From Ascarosepion bandense (taxonomy: Eukaryota; Mollusca; Cephalopoda; Sepiida; Sepiidae): a stretch of DNA of 64,000 nucleotides. A program made the position numbers and the translations under genes. The DNA is taken from NCBI GenBank assembly GCA_037127315.1, contig JBBBDQ010000915.1:901501-965500 (forward strand). Reading direction: 5' to 3'. The notes under the pieces are model-generated. The model saw nothing but the letters and a program-made list of their open reading frames with translations, ran no database searches and was not told the DNA's origin. Every line of letters begins with the position of its first letter. Position 1 is the first letter of the stretch. This document shows, piece after piece, positions 23,405-35,239 of the stretch.

Positions 23405-23465
23405 TGTTGCTGAGGTGATGTGTCGTCCCCCGTGGGGATCTTCATATCGAAATGGCCATTCAACA
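23405..23465 (+). ncRNA. Hammerhead ribozyme-like fold, variant core
   Basis: Helix I: TGTTG (23405-23409) with CAACA (23461-23465). Core CTGAGGT (23410-23416), which differs from CUGANGA only at the last base. Helix II: GATGTG...CATATC closed on top by TCCCC-CGT-GGGGA (23417-23448). GAAA 23449-23452. Helix III is the palindrome ATGGCCAT, then T, then the predicted cleavage point. The following CATCTTTGAATT resembles the flank of the folds at 32992 and 34214. Confidence 0.65.
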
Positions 23466-23481
23466 TCTTTGAATTAATTCT

Positions 23482-23488
<7 letters not shown>

Positions 23489-23530
<42 letters not shown>
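23489..23530. repeat. (TA)n microsatellite
   Basis: About 20 TA units at the left edge of element Y. Confidence 0.95.
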
Positions 23531-23531
<1 letters not shown>

Positions 23532-24185
23532 CTTGAGTTTGCTCGGGGATTTTAGTAAATGTGTTGAAATGGTAAGAACAATTGCTTATTCAAAAAGCTC
23601 TAGTATGAGGTTGCCATGACGCGTAAGTTAAAATATTACGAAGTAGGTATTGGTTTTAGTTGTATTTGTAAAACGGGATTCATGGTTGATCAATTTCGCC
23701 AATAAATGGGAATGAGGTATTTACAATAGAAAAAGGCAATATTTTTCGTTATTTTTGCCGCACACTGTGGGTCAAATAAATTTTTTATTTGCATATCAAT
23801 TAATCGGATCTTGACCTACAAGTGACCCGATTTGGGTTGAGTTTAAATGAAGCGTCATTGAGAAATTCATAAACATGCGCAAACGACCACTCAAAAATAT
23901 GTGTGTCATTGATTTTTGACGAACTCTATATACTGATTCAAAAAATTATTGTGTACATAAAAGGATCAGACCTTGACCTAAAAGTTACTCGATTTTGGTT
24001 GAATTTGCATAAGGCGTCTCGGACGAGAAGAGTTTGTTAATTCTAGGCGTTTCGGTGATTTCTGCGGTACTCAGTAAATCGATTCGATAATTTTTGCGTA
24101 GATCAATGGTTCATGTCATGATCAAGGCTTTCAGAGAAGTAGGTTTCGTTAGAATGGAGAAAGACCGTCAGATGAACAAACATGC

Positions 24186-24186
<1 letters not shown>
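23531..24186 (+). repeat. Interspersed element Y, framed by (TA)n
   Basis: Starts GCTTGAGTTTGCTCGGGG, reminiscent of the head of element X, and ends in AGATGAACAAACATGCAT before (TA)n. Inside, a block of about 57 bp at 23803-23857 is repeated with changes at 23962-24019; both contain CTTGACCTA and a run ending in GCGTC. No coding potential is seen. Confidence 0.5.

Positions 24187-24229
<43 letters not shown>
24187..24229. repeat. (TA)n microsatellite
   Basis: About 21 TA units. Confidence 0.96.
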
Positions 24230-24232
<3 letters not shown>

Positions 24233-24930
24233 GTTGATAAACTTATTTCATAAGACTGAGCTTTTTTAAATGATGTAAATTTCTGTATATCTGTTTGTAC
24301 TTTCGATAGTTTAAAAAAAGCGATTAAATTAATTATTAAGAAAAAATCATTCATAATTTACATTAAATGTTATTAGTTTATATACAAAATATACTGTCAA
24401 ATCAAACAAAGTATCGTCTGTGCATTTAATGCTCTTGGCATATCTGTTCATTTCATAAGGATTTGCAATATAATCAATCTTGATTTGTTGTCTTGACGTC
24501 TTTTCTACAACTATTTTTATGGCGACTGCTCTGACGAGCTTTTCTCCCTGGTAACCCCGACCACATGAATTTAATCGCCCTACTAGGTTAGCATCTAATT
24601 CCTACCCGTTTAATTTTACCTTTGCCTATGTAATAACAACTGCTATTTTTATTCAAAGTGTTTCTTTTCTTAAACTTTCCGCCTTTGTATCTCTCTTCCT
24701 GTTTTCTTTCATAACTACAATCTCCAAAAATTTAAATGCAATATCAATTGCTATCGTCTATCTACTTGAATACTGTTAGTCTTTTATCCTTTTGTCAATA
24801 CCCTTTTATACCTAGTCTTTTCTCTCACTGTAAACCCGTGTGCACTAGTGGCAACCTCACCTTGCTTGGAGTGAAATGATAAAAAACATTCGGATTATAA
24901 TTTCAATGACTTCATTCTTCACACATTCGC
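24230..24930 (+). repeat. CT-rich DNA ending in a LINE-type terminus
   Basis: No gene. The right end (24850-24895) reads CACCTTGCTTGGAGTGAAAT followed by GATAAAAAA, the plus-strand form of the LINE 3' terminus. It therefore points toward, and abuts, the minus-strand LINE relic that starts at 24934. Confidence 0.5.
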
Positions 24931-24933
24931 TCT

Positions 24934-25269
24934 TCATTTCACTCTAAGATAGTCGATAGTGCCACTACTGTTATTGAGAATGAAAGAAAATGAGAAGACA
25001 TTAGGAAGGAAATTCGACAATAAAAGATCAGATTTGGCGTAGCTTTTAAATGATTGATGATTGCAGACGTCTGATGTAAGTTTAAAACTATTAGAATCAA
25101 AACTGATGTTATATCCTGCTATTTTAACAGTGAAACTATGAGATCTAGGACGATGAAGCACCATTACCGCAGTGGAAATATGACGGAAATGGAGATGCCA
25201 GGTCAGCACCGGTACAATGACAGACTCTTCTATAGATTTTATCGCATATTTTGCGACATAACACAGCAC
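24934..25269 (-). pseudogene. LINE ORF2 C-terminal relic, left part
   Basis: Translation contains RPRSHSFTVKIAGYN, comparable to TRSHPFTVKPMKYN in the LINE at 1814-2296. It is the 3' part of a LINE copy whose RT part lies at 26640-27480; a mariner element separates the two. Confidence 0.6.
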
Positions 25270-26007
25270 TCAATAAATGCCGGACCAAAATAATAAAACA
25301 ACTTTTAAGCAAAATTCAACTTTAATCATCAACATGGTCTTCTTCTATGGTGATACAATGATTTCAACTCTTCTCTAACAATTCGAAGCTTTTTTGTAGA
25401 ACGATTTGTCTTTGATCTCAAAATACGCATCAGTATCTGATATCACTTATTATAAGAGCCAAATCTCTTTCCCTGGAATCTTTTTTAAGGTCTGTAAAGA
25501 GCCAGCCGTCGCTGCGGGCTAGATCTAAAGGACAGGGTGGATGCGGAAGCAATTTGAAATACAATTCATGTAGATTTGCCATTACTGCAATCGACTTGTG
25601 ACACGGTGCGTTGACTTAGTGAATAATCACATTTTTCTTCTTCGTTTGGAAACGATTGTTGGTGATTTCTTTTTTCAAACGCACCAATAATGCTATATAA
25701 TATTCGCTATTGATAGTTCTTTTTTTTCTCAAAGTAATCGATGAACAAAATACTTTGCGCATTTCAAAATACAGATACTTAAATCCTGCCTGCTAATGTT
25801 TGCGTCTTTGGTCGCTTTGGACGGCTTCCATCTGTTGATGTATATTCATCTGACTGCCTATTTGACTCTGGAGAAAAGGTATTGGATCCATGTCTTATCC
25901 ATTATCACATATTTACGCAAAATATTCTCTAAATCGTTGATGAGTTGGTTTTATGGTCGACTGTGTGCAAACGCGACACGTAATTTGAACACAGCATTCT
26001 CGTCAAC

Positions 26008-26329
26008 AAATATTCATGCAAAATCGTAAATACACTGCCTTCTGATAGATTCAACACCTCTGCTAAATCACGCAACTTCAATTTACGATCAACCAAAAGG
26101 AGTTTGTGGATTCTTTTGGTGTTTTCCGGGACTAGTGCCGATTTTGGGCGACCTAATATTTCAGCATCAAATATTCATGCAAAATCGTAAATACACTGCC
26201 TTCTGATAGATTCAACACCTCTGCTAAATCACGCAACTTCAATTTACGATCAACCAAAACGAGTTTGTGGATTCTTTTGGTGTTTTCCGGGACTAGTGCC
26301 GATTTTGGGCGACCTAATATTTCAGCATC
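26008..26329. repeat. 161-bp tandem duplication inside the mariner
   Basis: Positions 26008-26168 and 26169-26329 are direct copies that differ at one site I can find (26099 G versus 26260 C). The duplication spans the helix-turn-helix coding region. Confidence 0.92.
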
Positions 26330-26404
26330 ATTTGCGTTTGTACGACAGCGTTTAAAGTCAGCATGCCACCACTTAAGCTTTGTTTTCAATGGAGCAGAGA
26401 CCAA
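26153..26404 (-). pseudogene. mariner transposase N-terminus
   Basis: Eighty-three codons starting MVSAPLKTKLKWWHADFKRC. The helix-turn-helix residues are well preserved, but the frame ends where a 161-bp duplication begins. A complete mariner transposase has about 345 residues, so three quarters are missing from this frame. Confidence 0.8.
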
Positions 26405-26639
26405 ATAATACTTATCAAATCATTGCTTTGCTTGAACAATATTTACACATCAAAAATTAATCCTTTATCAACACACAAAATTCAGATTTTTCATTGTTTT
26501 AAAAATTTGCAACAGTAACTTCACTTAAATAACTGTAATTTGCCCAAATTTAGTCACGTGCTATTTGAAAATTAGTACTTCATAAAAATTATATACATCT
26601 ATATTGATGGTGCTATTTATGTGACAGGCTTGGGATATA

Positions 26640-27480
26640 TTGAGTGATGTGTTATAGCAGCAGCATTAAATCATATATGACGGGAATAGTCAATGCATAG
26701 AAGAATAGTAGTTTTATAAACGTGCAAAATCTTCTCTGGCATGAATGATTGTCTGGCACGACACAGTAAAAAAGCTTTCCTAACAGCAGGTGTAAGAATT
26801 GTTTCAATATAATCATGTCAGTGAGAAAAAGTGAAACTAAGTACGCGTAATGAGTTGTTCTTCTGAAGATCAGCGGCAACCATTGCTTGTCCCTGTTATC
26901 AACTAATTGTATGTCATTTTCGAGATCAGCACGTAGTCCTACTTTATCGAACCTGTAGGATCTGCTGTTAAGACAGGAGTAAATAATTGTATCATCAGTA
27001 CAGATACCGTTTTTAGTAACGTATGGCAACGGAAGTTTGGTGCTGAAGATAAAAAACAGCGTAGGTCCAAGGATGTAACCTTGAGATTTTCTCACATTAA
27101 TGTGAAAGAATCTAGATGACCGTTCGAGCAATATTTTCTTTACAATAAATTTGAAAAGTATTGAATCAAGTCAAATATCTGACTACAAAAAACCGTATCT
27201 CTTAATTTTAATCTTGTGTAGAAGACCATTTTGACATCGAGATATCTAAAGGCAGAGAATGAGCCTAGCACTTTTCCTCAGAAATAGGAATTACAAAAAT
27301 GGTTTCTAAGAAGATGAAATGCAAGATACTGCAAGGTATTTGTGGTGAACTTTTGAGAGAAAAGGAGCTAGTTCAAGAACGCAATGCCTGAGAACATAAA
27401 CAAGGATACACGTCCAGTTCTTATGGAAATTCTTTTCGGATTTGATAGTAGAGACTACGGACAGCGTTATATGGTTATCC
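26640..27480 (-). mobile_element. LINE relic, reverse transcriptase part
   Basis: The minus-strand ORF at 26652-27131 holds KSQGYILGPTLFFIF (from the GVPQGSILGPTLF motif) and TDDTIIYS (from YADDTxxYS). Upstream, an AFDxVWHAGLLHK-like block can be made out near 27200. It is more diverged than the copies at 1656 and 13480, and more like the relics at 9101 and 50230. Confidence 0.7.
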
Positions 27481-28540
27481 CCATAAAAATGACTCTAAAT
27501 AGTTGTATTAAACATGGAAACTAAAATTAGGTATTAATTTTAGATTTCTTAAAAATGATGGAATTAATTAATGATTTATAATTTTTAAAAATACATGAAT
27601 AGTATAGTTTATAAAAATCACTTAACTTTTAGAGTATTAACCCATCATCCGAAAGGCAATGTTCGATAATGAAGAAACGAAACATCAGATCATTGTAGGG
27701 CTCCCGTGTTTATGTAAAAGAATGTAGAAGAGCGGTCGTTCGAAACAACTCCCTTTACACTATATTTAAAAAAGATGAATAAAGGCAAATACTTGACCCC
27801 CAAAACTATAGCTCTTCAGATATGTATAGATATATTACTCAGAGATTCCGTTCTTGTTGATAACTCAGGTAAAAATACTCATAAGTATATTAAGCTGTAT
27901 CTTCTTTGCTTACAATGATACGTTTAAAATAAAATATATTAAAATATATTATCTTCTTTTAATAAAATATATTATGTTGTTTTATTATATTATATTCTTT
28001 TATTTATATATTATTCCGTTTTTATTCTAATTTAGGTCTAACTTTGATTTTAAATCACTTTTTAAAAATAAATAATAAAATGTGTGTATTAATAAACATT
28101 AAATTATATATTATGTGAATAATATAATTTACGAGACCTATATATTTTATTATGGTAAGTCGAAACCTTATCATGTAGAAACGAAACGCAAGTTATGACG
28201 GAAGTAATCAGATGTTGGTATGTGATTTCGTGATGTCAGTGTGTAGCTAACCAATCTTTTTTTTTTTTTTTTGTTTTTTTCACCTCTGTTAATTTGGCTT
28301 GGTTTTCAGTCAGAAAAGATATTTGAAAATATTTTGTTTTCCTTATATTCTTTCACTTACAAACGGGAATAATCACAGAGACTCTTCTAACAGATTCGTT
28401 AGTTAAAGTCGACAACATTGGAATGGAATGTCTTCTTTCGACCTCATCAGTAATTTTAAACTGCAGACGAAAATGGCTGAAATTTGGCGAGTGACTTTTT
28501 GACATTCTCCAAAATATCTCAGTGAGGTTAATTTTTACTG
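27481..28540. other. AT-rich intergenic stretch
   Basis: No gene. Contains a poly(T) run at 28257-28272. On the minus strand near 28400-28425, CTGATGAGGTCGAAAG looks like a hammerhead core lacking most of helix II. Confidence 0.45.
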
Positions 28541-28544
28541 TCTT

Positions 28545-29009
28545 TCATGATTGTTTAAATGATGAGTCTTATAATATAGCCTTCGTGTTTTGAATACATA
28601 AAGTTTCTATTTTAAATAAGCGCAAACTTTTCAGAGACTAATTGTGAAAATGAAGGGAAACCAGAAATGAAAGTTGGACACGCCAACTAAAAATATTTAT
28701 TTGATATCAAGAAAAATATTCTGTCATACAATTTGTATGATAGAGTTTACGAATATCCTATTTATTTCCCGACTTTGAAAGAAGCAGGATGAAATTAGAA
28801 TGAAGGAATTATTAAAGGTAGAAATGTCTCCGATAACTATTTATATATTAATTAGCAAGTCATATCATATAATAGATATGTAGAAGATAGAAAATATTTA
28901 CTGTATCACCTACAATGTTTAATCTCTTAAATGTTCGCGCTTATTTAAAATAGAAACTTTATTCAAAACACGAAGGCTATAGTATAAGACTTATCATTTA
29001 AAAATCACG
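28545..29009. mobile_element. Fold-back (inverted-repeat) element
   Basis: Left arm 28545-28626 and right arm 28933-29009 are reverse complements over about 78 bp with few differences; both contain the 18-bp string TAGCCTTCGTGTTTTGAA in opposite orientation. The 305-bp centre has no ORF. This architecture suits a MITE or fold-back transposon; no target duplication was identified. Confidence 0.7.
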
Positions 29010-29039
29010 AGATTCAGTGTATTTTGTGCGGGACATTGT

Positions 29040-29525
29040 GCTTTTTTCGTAGTTGAGCCTTCTTGCTTTAGTTACAATTTTAACTTGAAGATATTTTTTA
29101 ATTAAAAGTTTGTCGTTTTACTTTCATGTTTTAATTACAGTTATGCAGTTGTGCATTTTATTCTATTTTCTTACATAATTGTTGTTGTGATTTCTTGTAG
29201 TAGTTACAATACTGTTGGTTTTAGTTATCAATTTTGTGATTTTTGTTTTAACTACAATTATCTTTCTTTAATTAAAATTGTTCCATTCTTGTTTTGCCTT
29301 TAATTCTTTGTTAAGCATTTTTATTGATTACGAATACGATTGTACATTCTTGTTTTACTTACAACATTTTTGTTTGGCATTCTTGATTTATTTAGAATTT
29401 TGCTGATGTGCGTTTTTGAATTTGTTGCTAGGTATTCTTAGTTTACTTGGAAAATAGTTACTGTAAACTTTGCTTAAATTACAATTGTATTATTGTTGTA
29501 CCGTCGTACTTAATTACAAAACTAT
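29040..29525. repeat. Diverged minisatellite, unit about 35-40 bp
   Basis: Phrases of the type CATTCTTGTTTTAGTTACAA recur at least eight times with substitutions and length changes. The repeat lies just before the larger array that starts at about 29590. Confidence 0.6.
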
Positions 29526-29589
29526 AATAATAATTCTTTATTGACTCTGCTTACACATGAACTACCGAAGATCCATTAAAGGGGTCTAT

Positions 29590-31520
<1,931 letters not shown>

Positions 31521-32299
31521 GGATTTCATAAGATTTATTCCACAGAAAATATGAGCACACCCACCTACACCTTAACATAAGCTAATAAAAAGTATATTCT
31601 TTTATACATTCACCAACAAAAAGCATATCTCATAAGTTGGTTTACTTAATTGTACAATGTTCTGACGGTTTCTTAAACAAAATAAATACCTCTTATTTTT
31701 TGGCCAATTTTGAGCAACGAAAAATCTTAAAATTTGATTCATTTATATTTTTCACAAACATATAAATAAGTTTGAGTTTTTCTTTTCATGCAGTGACTCA
31801 CAAATTGTCAGTCACTTCTCATCTAGGCGACATGCTTTTTTTACATTCTCTTACTCACTTTTTCAAATCGCACTAATTAATTCTCCCCTTTCATGACTGA
31901 CTTATCAGCAATAAAAATAAAGAGGAACATCGACATCAGATTTCTCTTTTTTCAGAAAAGACACACACCGACATCAGATTAGTATTTTTTCACAAAAGAT
32001 AAACAAAGACGTCATACACATCAGCGACACAATTTTGCATTTTTTTCACGAAATAAGATTTTCCTCTGATCTAAAGTGTACGTGATTTATTAAAAACATA
32101 TAAAAATTATGCATGACTTTTCTACATAATTGTTACTTCAAAACAACAAAAATTGATGTCATATTTCCGTTAAATAAACCCATATTTATGTATATAAACT
32201 GGACCGTTTTATCATTTGTTCAACCTTGTAAACCTTCAAATGTTGTAGTCTTGGTTATGTTTGACAAAATGTCTTTTTCGCAAGCATAGCCAACGCTTC
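31521..32299. other. Non-repeat spacer within the array
   Basis: AT-rich unique sequence with no array units and no gene, so it looks like an insertion of about 780 bp. It contains two near copies of an ACATCAGATT phrase at 31933-31942 and 31971-31980. Confidence 0.45.
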
Positions 32300-32780
32300 C
32301 TAGATTATAAATACTGTCGGCAGAATAGTGTAAAATATAAATCTAGTTGGCAGAACAAGGATCAATTGGTAAAGAAAGTGCAGTATATAAATACTTTTAG
32401 AGGATGAGGGTTTAATGGTAAATAAAGAGGAATATACAAATACTGTTAGAGGAAAAGGTTTAAGAGTCAGGGGATAAAGAATATATAAATATTGTTCTGG
32501 GATCAGGGTTAAGTAAGTAGCGGATAAGATATATATGCATACTTTTGACGGAACAGGCTTCTAGAGGTAGAGGAATATATGAATATTGTTGGCGAAAATG
32601 GAATCAAGTGGTAAAGTAAGAGAAATATATAACTACTGTTGACTGAAAAAGTTTCGAAAATGTAGAAGAGAAATATTTAAATACGTTTTGTTGAACAGCG
32701 TTGAAGAGATGAAGAGAGAGAAATATATAACAATGGTTGAGTTTTGAGGAAAAGAAGTATAAAATTACTGCTTGTGTTAC

Positions 32781-32785
<5 letters not shown>
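32300..32785. repeat. Tandem array, second block
   Basis: About eight more units of the same TATAAATA/GTTGGC/GGGTTCAAG repeat, ending at a (TA)n tract. Confidence 0.8.

Positions 32786-32823
<38 letters not shown>
32786..32823. repeat. (TA)n microsatellite
   Basis: About 19 TA units between the tandem array and the PLE region. Confidence 0.95.
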
Positions 32824-32827
<4 letters not shown>

Positions 32828-32991
32828 TTTCTTTATACCGAAATGGAAGAGTAGGAAGGTAAATTCGAAGAACCTGATCCTAATTAATATTTAAAAACAT
32901 TTTAATATTAAAATGTGATGCAGGCAGAGAGCTCAATGTATTAAGAATACAGAGCCAATATAAATTAGAGAAAATTTTCAAAATTCAAAGG

Positions 32992-33038
32992 TGTCGGATG
33001 TACATTTCGACTAGAGATTCTAGGTCACGTCAGCGACA
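32992..33038 (-). ncRNA. Hammerhead ribozyme-like fold, variant core
   Basis: Minus strand: TGTCG (33038-33034) pairs with CGACA (32996-32992) as helix I. Core CTGACGT, then helix II GAC(c)TAGA-ATC-TCTAGTC, GAAA, and helix III as palindrome ATGTACAT followed by C before the predicted cleavage point. The base after CUGACG is U instead of A. All helices are otherwise complete. Confidence 0.7.
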
Positions 33039-33119
33039 TTGTTTAGTTCCAAATGGCGAAGGCCCTGGGTTAAAGTGTGGAGGGGTTTCAGGTTAACAAC
33101 GGTCACAAAATACAACAGG

Positions 33120-33267
33120 ACAGAGCTGTTAGTGGCGGGATTACAGGGTGTTGAAACGGTATATTTAGGAAGGGGAGGAATAGATTTAAATGTAATATCT
33201 AAAATTTAGTTTTTTTTATATTTAAGTTTTTCCATTACAGGAAGTTATAGATTTAAAGTTATTAAAG

Positions 33268-33319
<52 letters not shown>

Positions 33320-33740
33320 ATTTGGTAAAGGAGAAAGGAGTTCATATTTTATAAAGATAGACAATTAAGGAGTTAAATTACTTTTTTAAGGTGAAGATTT
33401 TGGGCTGTTTGAAGAGGTGTATTTAGGCGGGAAGGAATGGGTTTCAATATAAGATTCTAAAAATTATTTTTATTATTTAAGTTTATGTAATTAAACCTTT
33501 TGGGTAGAAGCGAGCTAAATGCCAATTACAGGAAGTTACCAGTTTAAAAATTATTAGAGAAAAAAATTATTACATAAAAAAATATTAGAGAAAAAATATA
33601 TATATACATATATACATATATGTGTTAACCAAGGAAAAATGGTTTAGCAAAAGAATCCATATTTTCTAATGATAGGCAATTAAAGGAGGTTGGGATAGGA
33701 AGGTCGGGGGGTTAAAATAGTTTTTAAGGCTAACGTTAGT
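33120..33740. repeat. Diverged tandem units in the PLE non-coding region
   Basis: Blocks near 33133-33270, 33390-33570 and 33610-33740 share phrases such as TACAGGAAGTTA, GAGTTCATATTTTATAAAGA-like text and TATTTAGG. The unit is about 270-290 bp. A (TA)n tract at 33271-33315 sits in the first unit. Confidence 0.5.
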
Positions 33741-33793
33741 GTAAAATTAAGATTAAAACTTAAATTGAATCCTTTTAATTTATATTCTAACAT

Positions 33794-34114
33794 CTAAATT
33801 GAAATGGAGTACCTGTGGTTATACAGTCTTTGTTTGAAAGGACCGGTGGACATACCGATATAGGTCCGGAAGTCGTTTTTCTTTTTTTTGTTAGATGGAG
33901 AAATGCGGGCTTCATAAATCACCTGGGTGGATTTGCATTTTCCCTTCACCGGGCAGGCGTCCACAGAATTACAGCTGCCTTCGATTAGAATTTCGGACTT
34001 AGATTCAGCATTGTGCAAGTTCACCAGGAAGGTGGATTTAGATTTGTTTTTGATGTTGTTAAACCAGTGTATCGTATCTAAGGAACTTTTCCAAAGGTTT
34101 GGTTGTAGATTCAA
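33794..34114 (-). pseudogene. PLE GIY-YIG endonuclease domain
   Basis: The cysteine-bearing linker CPVKGKCKSTQVIYEARI is followed by FRTYIGMSTGPFKQRLYNH. The YIG half of GIY-YIG and the conserved arginine and histidine are recognisable. This domain nicks target DNA in PLE retrotransposition. The ORF stops soon after the YNH motif, losing the rest of the nuclease domain. Confidence 0.85.
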
Positions 34115-34213
34115 TAGTAGCTTCTCTATTAGGTTTTTTTTAGAATTTACCTGGAAATTATGCCTAACTCACTTTTTGTAGGATTAATTATTCTTTAGAT
34201 ACGAATTGGACAA

Positions 34214-34273
34214 TGTCGCTGACGTGACGTAGAATCTCTATTAGAGATCCTATGTCGAAATGTACATCCGACA
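34214..34273 (+). ncRNA. Hammerhead ribozyme-like fold, variant core, inverted copy
   Basis: TGTCG (34214-34218) with CGACA (34269-34273); core CTGACGT (34219-34225); helix II of GACGTAG/CTATGTC plus ATCTCT/AGAGAT (34226-34256); GAAA 34257-34260; helix III palindrome ATGTACAT (34260-34267); C at the predicted cleavage point. Helix II has compensating changes relative to the copy at 32992, so the fold rather than the sequence has been kept there. Confidence 0.7.
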
Positions 34274-34296
34274 CCTTTGAATTTTGAAAGTTTTCT

Positions 34297-34298
<2 letters not shown>

Positions 34299-34386
<88 letters not shown>
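34299..34386. repeat. Compound (TA)n-(TG)n microsatellite
   Basis: (TA)n 34299-34343, then (GT)n to about 34386. Confidence 0.97.
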
Positions 34387-34640
34387 GGTAGTCGTTCCAA
34401 AATTCCTATTTTGGCTTTAATTTCGGGTGAAAATAAAAACAAAAATTGTCTAACATTTGGATATTTCTTATTATTCTAGTTTTAAGCTTTCGGCTCAAAT
34501 GAGCTATCTTCAGAATGGTTACAGAGACGTTAACATAAAGACATCCTCTATCAAAACTGATATTCTCTTCTGTTAACATAAAACATTGCTATTCGACGAT
34601 AACTGTCACTGAGTTACAGATAGCGTTAAACACGTCGGCT
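34387..34640 (-). mobile_element. PLE terminal-repeat relic
   Basis: No ORF. The text around 34485-34515 on the minus strand (CTGAAGA...GAAAGCTT) is typical of PLE hammerhead regions. It lies outside the copy described at 32950-34300 and appears to be from another subfamily. Confidence 0.45.
34488..34513 (-). ncRNA. Hammerhead core relic
   Basis: CTGAAGA, hairpin GCTCA-TT-TGAGC with two unpaired bases, then GAAA. Helix I with the preceding ACCATT could not be closed convincingly, so this is a decayed or partial ribozyme. Confidence 0.4.
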
Positions 34641-35130
34641 TTTGTGCCAAACAATGTGTATTTGCGGGTAATTTGCTGCACTACTTTATTAAAAAACTGA
34701 AGCTGAAGCACACAGGATTCCTGTTGAGACTGACGCGACCATTTTCTGTCTGAAACAACATACAGAAATGTTCAGATCTTTCAAAAACAATGATTTTGAT
34801 GTTGAAGATAAAGAATGCTCTGGCGCACCGAAAAAGTTTAAAGATAAAGAATTGGAGGCATGACTTCATGAATACTCATGACAGGCGCAAGTTAAACTTT
34901 CATAATTATGAAGTGTTGGTCATACAACAGTTTCTAAAAGGTTGAAAGCATTAGGGTGATTCACAAGCAATGATATTAGGTGCCGTACTAGTTGAAGCCA
35001 AGCGATATGGAACAGCGTCTTTTCACGTGTGAGCAGCTTCTACAACGGCAAATAAGCAAAGGTTTGTTTGCATCGTTACACTAATACATATTAATGGGCG
35101 TTATTAAATTATTGTTTTTTTAATTTATGA
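34641..35130 (+). pseudogene. mariner transposase N-terminal relic
   Basis: Plus-strand translation gives NDFDVEDKECSGAPKKFKDK, then TTVSKRLKALG and, in another frame, a block like LKPSDMEQRLFTCEQLLQRQ. This is the DNA-binding half of a mariner transposase of the type with FDVEDKERSGRPKK. Several stops are present and the catalytic half is missing. Confidence 0.78.
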
Positions 35131-35239
35131 TATTTCTGGCTTGTTTATAAATAGTTGCTGGAAAATAAAATCATTACATTCACCTGGATAAAGTCCATCT
35201 GTGGATGAGACACGTTGATTAAGAAGTTTTTTGTCTTTA

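Larger units (their letters stand above)
25270..26570 (-). mobile_element. mariner element (DD34D type) inserted in LINE
   Basis: Minus-strand mariner transposase remnant. The best part is the N-terminal DNA-binding region near 26170-26404: KRCRTNANDAEILGRPKSA, then KLVLVDRKLKLRDLAEVLN and a SEGSVFTILHE helix-turn-helix. Downstream, on the plus strand as written, one can still read reversed traces of the catalytic region (5'-CGTTGACTTAGTG near 25610 corresponds to the HQDNAPCH area). It lies exactly between two halves of a LINE copy, so it inserted later. Ends are not defined precisely. Confidence 0.75.
32950..34300 (-). mobile_element. Penelope-like element fragment with inverted hammerhead flanks
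   Basis: Minus-strand PLE piece. It carries a GIY-YIG endonuclease domain (34114-33794), followed by a non-coding region with three diverged tandem units (about 33120-33740), and a hammerhead in the sense orientation at 33038-32992. At the other edge (34200-34295) the same 90-bp hammerhead block is present in inverted orientation. PLEs are known for terminal repeats in both orientations and for type I hammerheads in them. The reverse transcriptase is absent, so the copy is 5' truncated. Confidence 0.82.

Noticed and set aside
27640..27700. GAAGAAACGAAACATC with CAATG/CATTG flanks as a hammerhead
   Set aside because: The CUGANGA half of the core is not recognisable; the short complementary flanks alone are not enough.
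28395..28425. Minus-strand CTGATGAGGTCGAAAG as a hammerhead
   Set aside because: The core strings are there, but helix II is missing (only four bases between) and no helix I was found.
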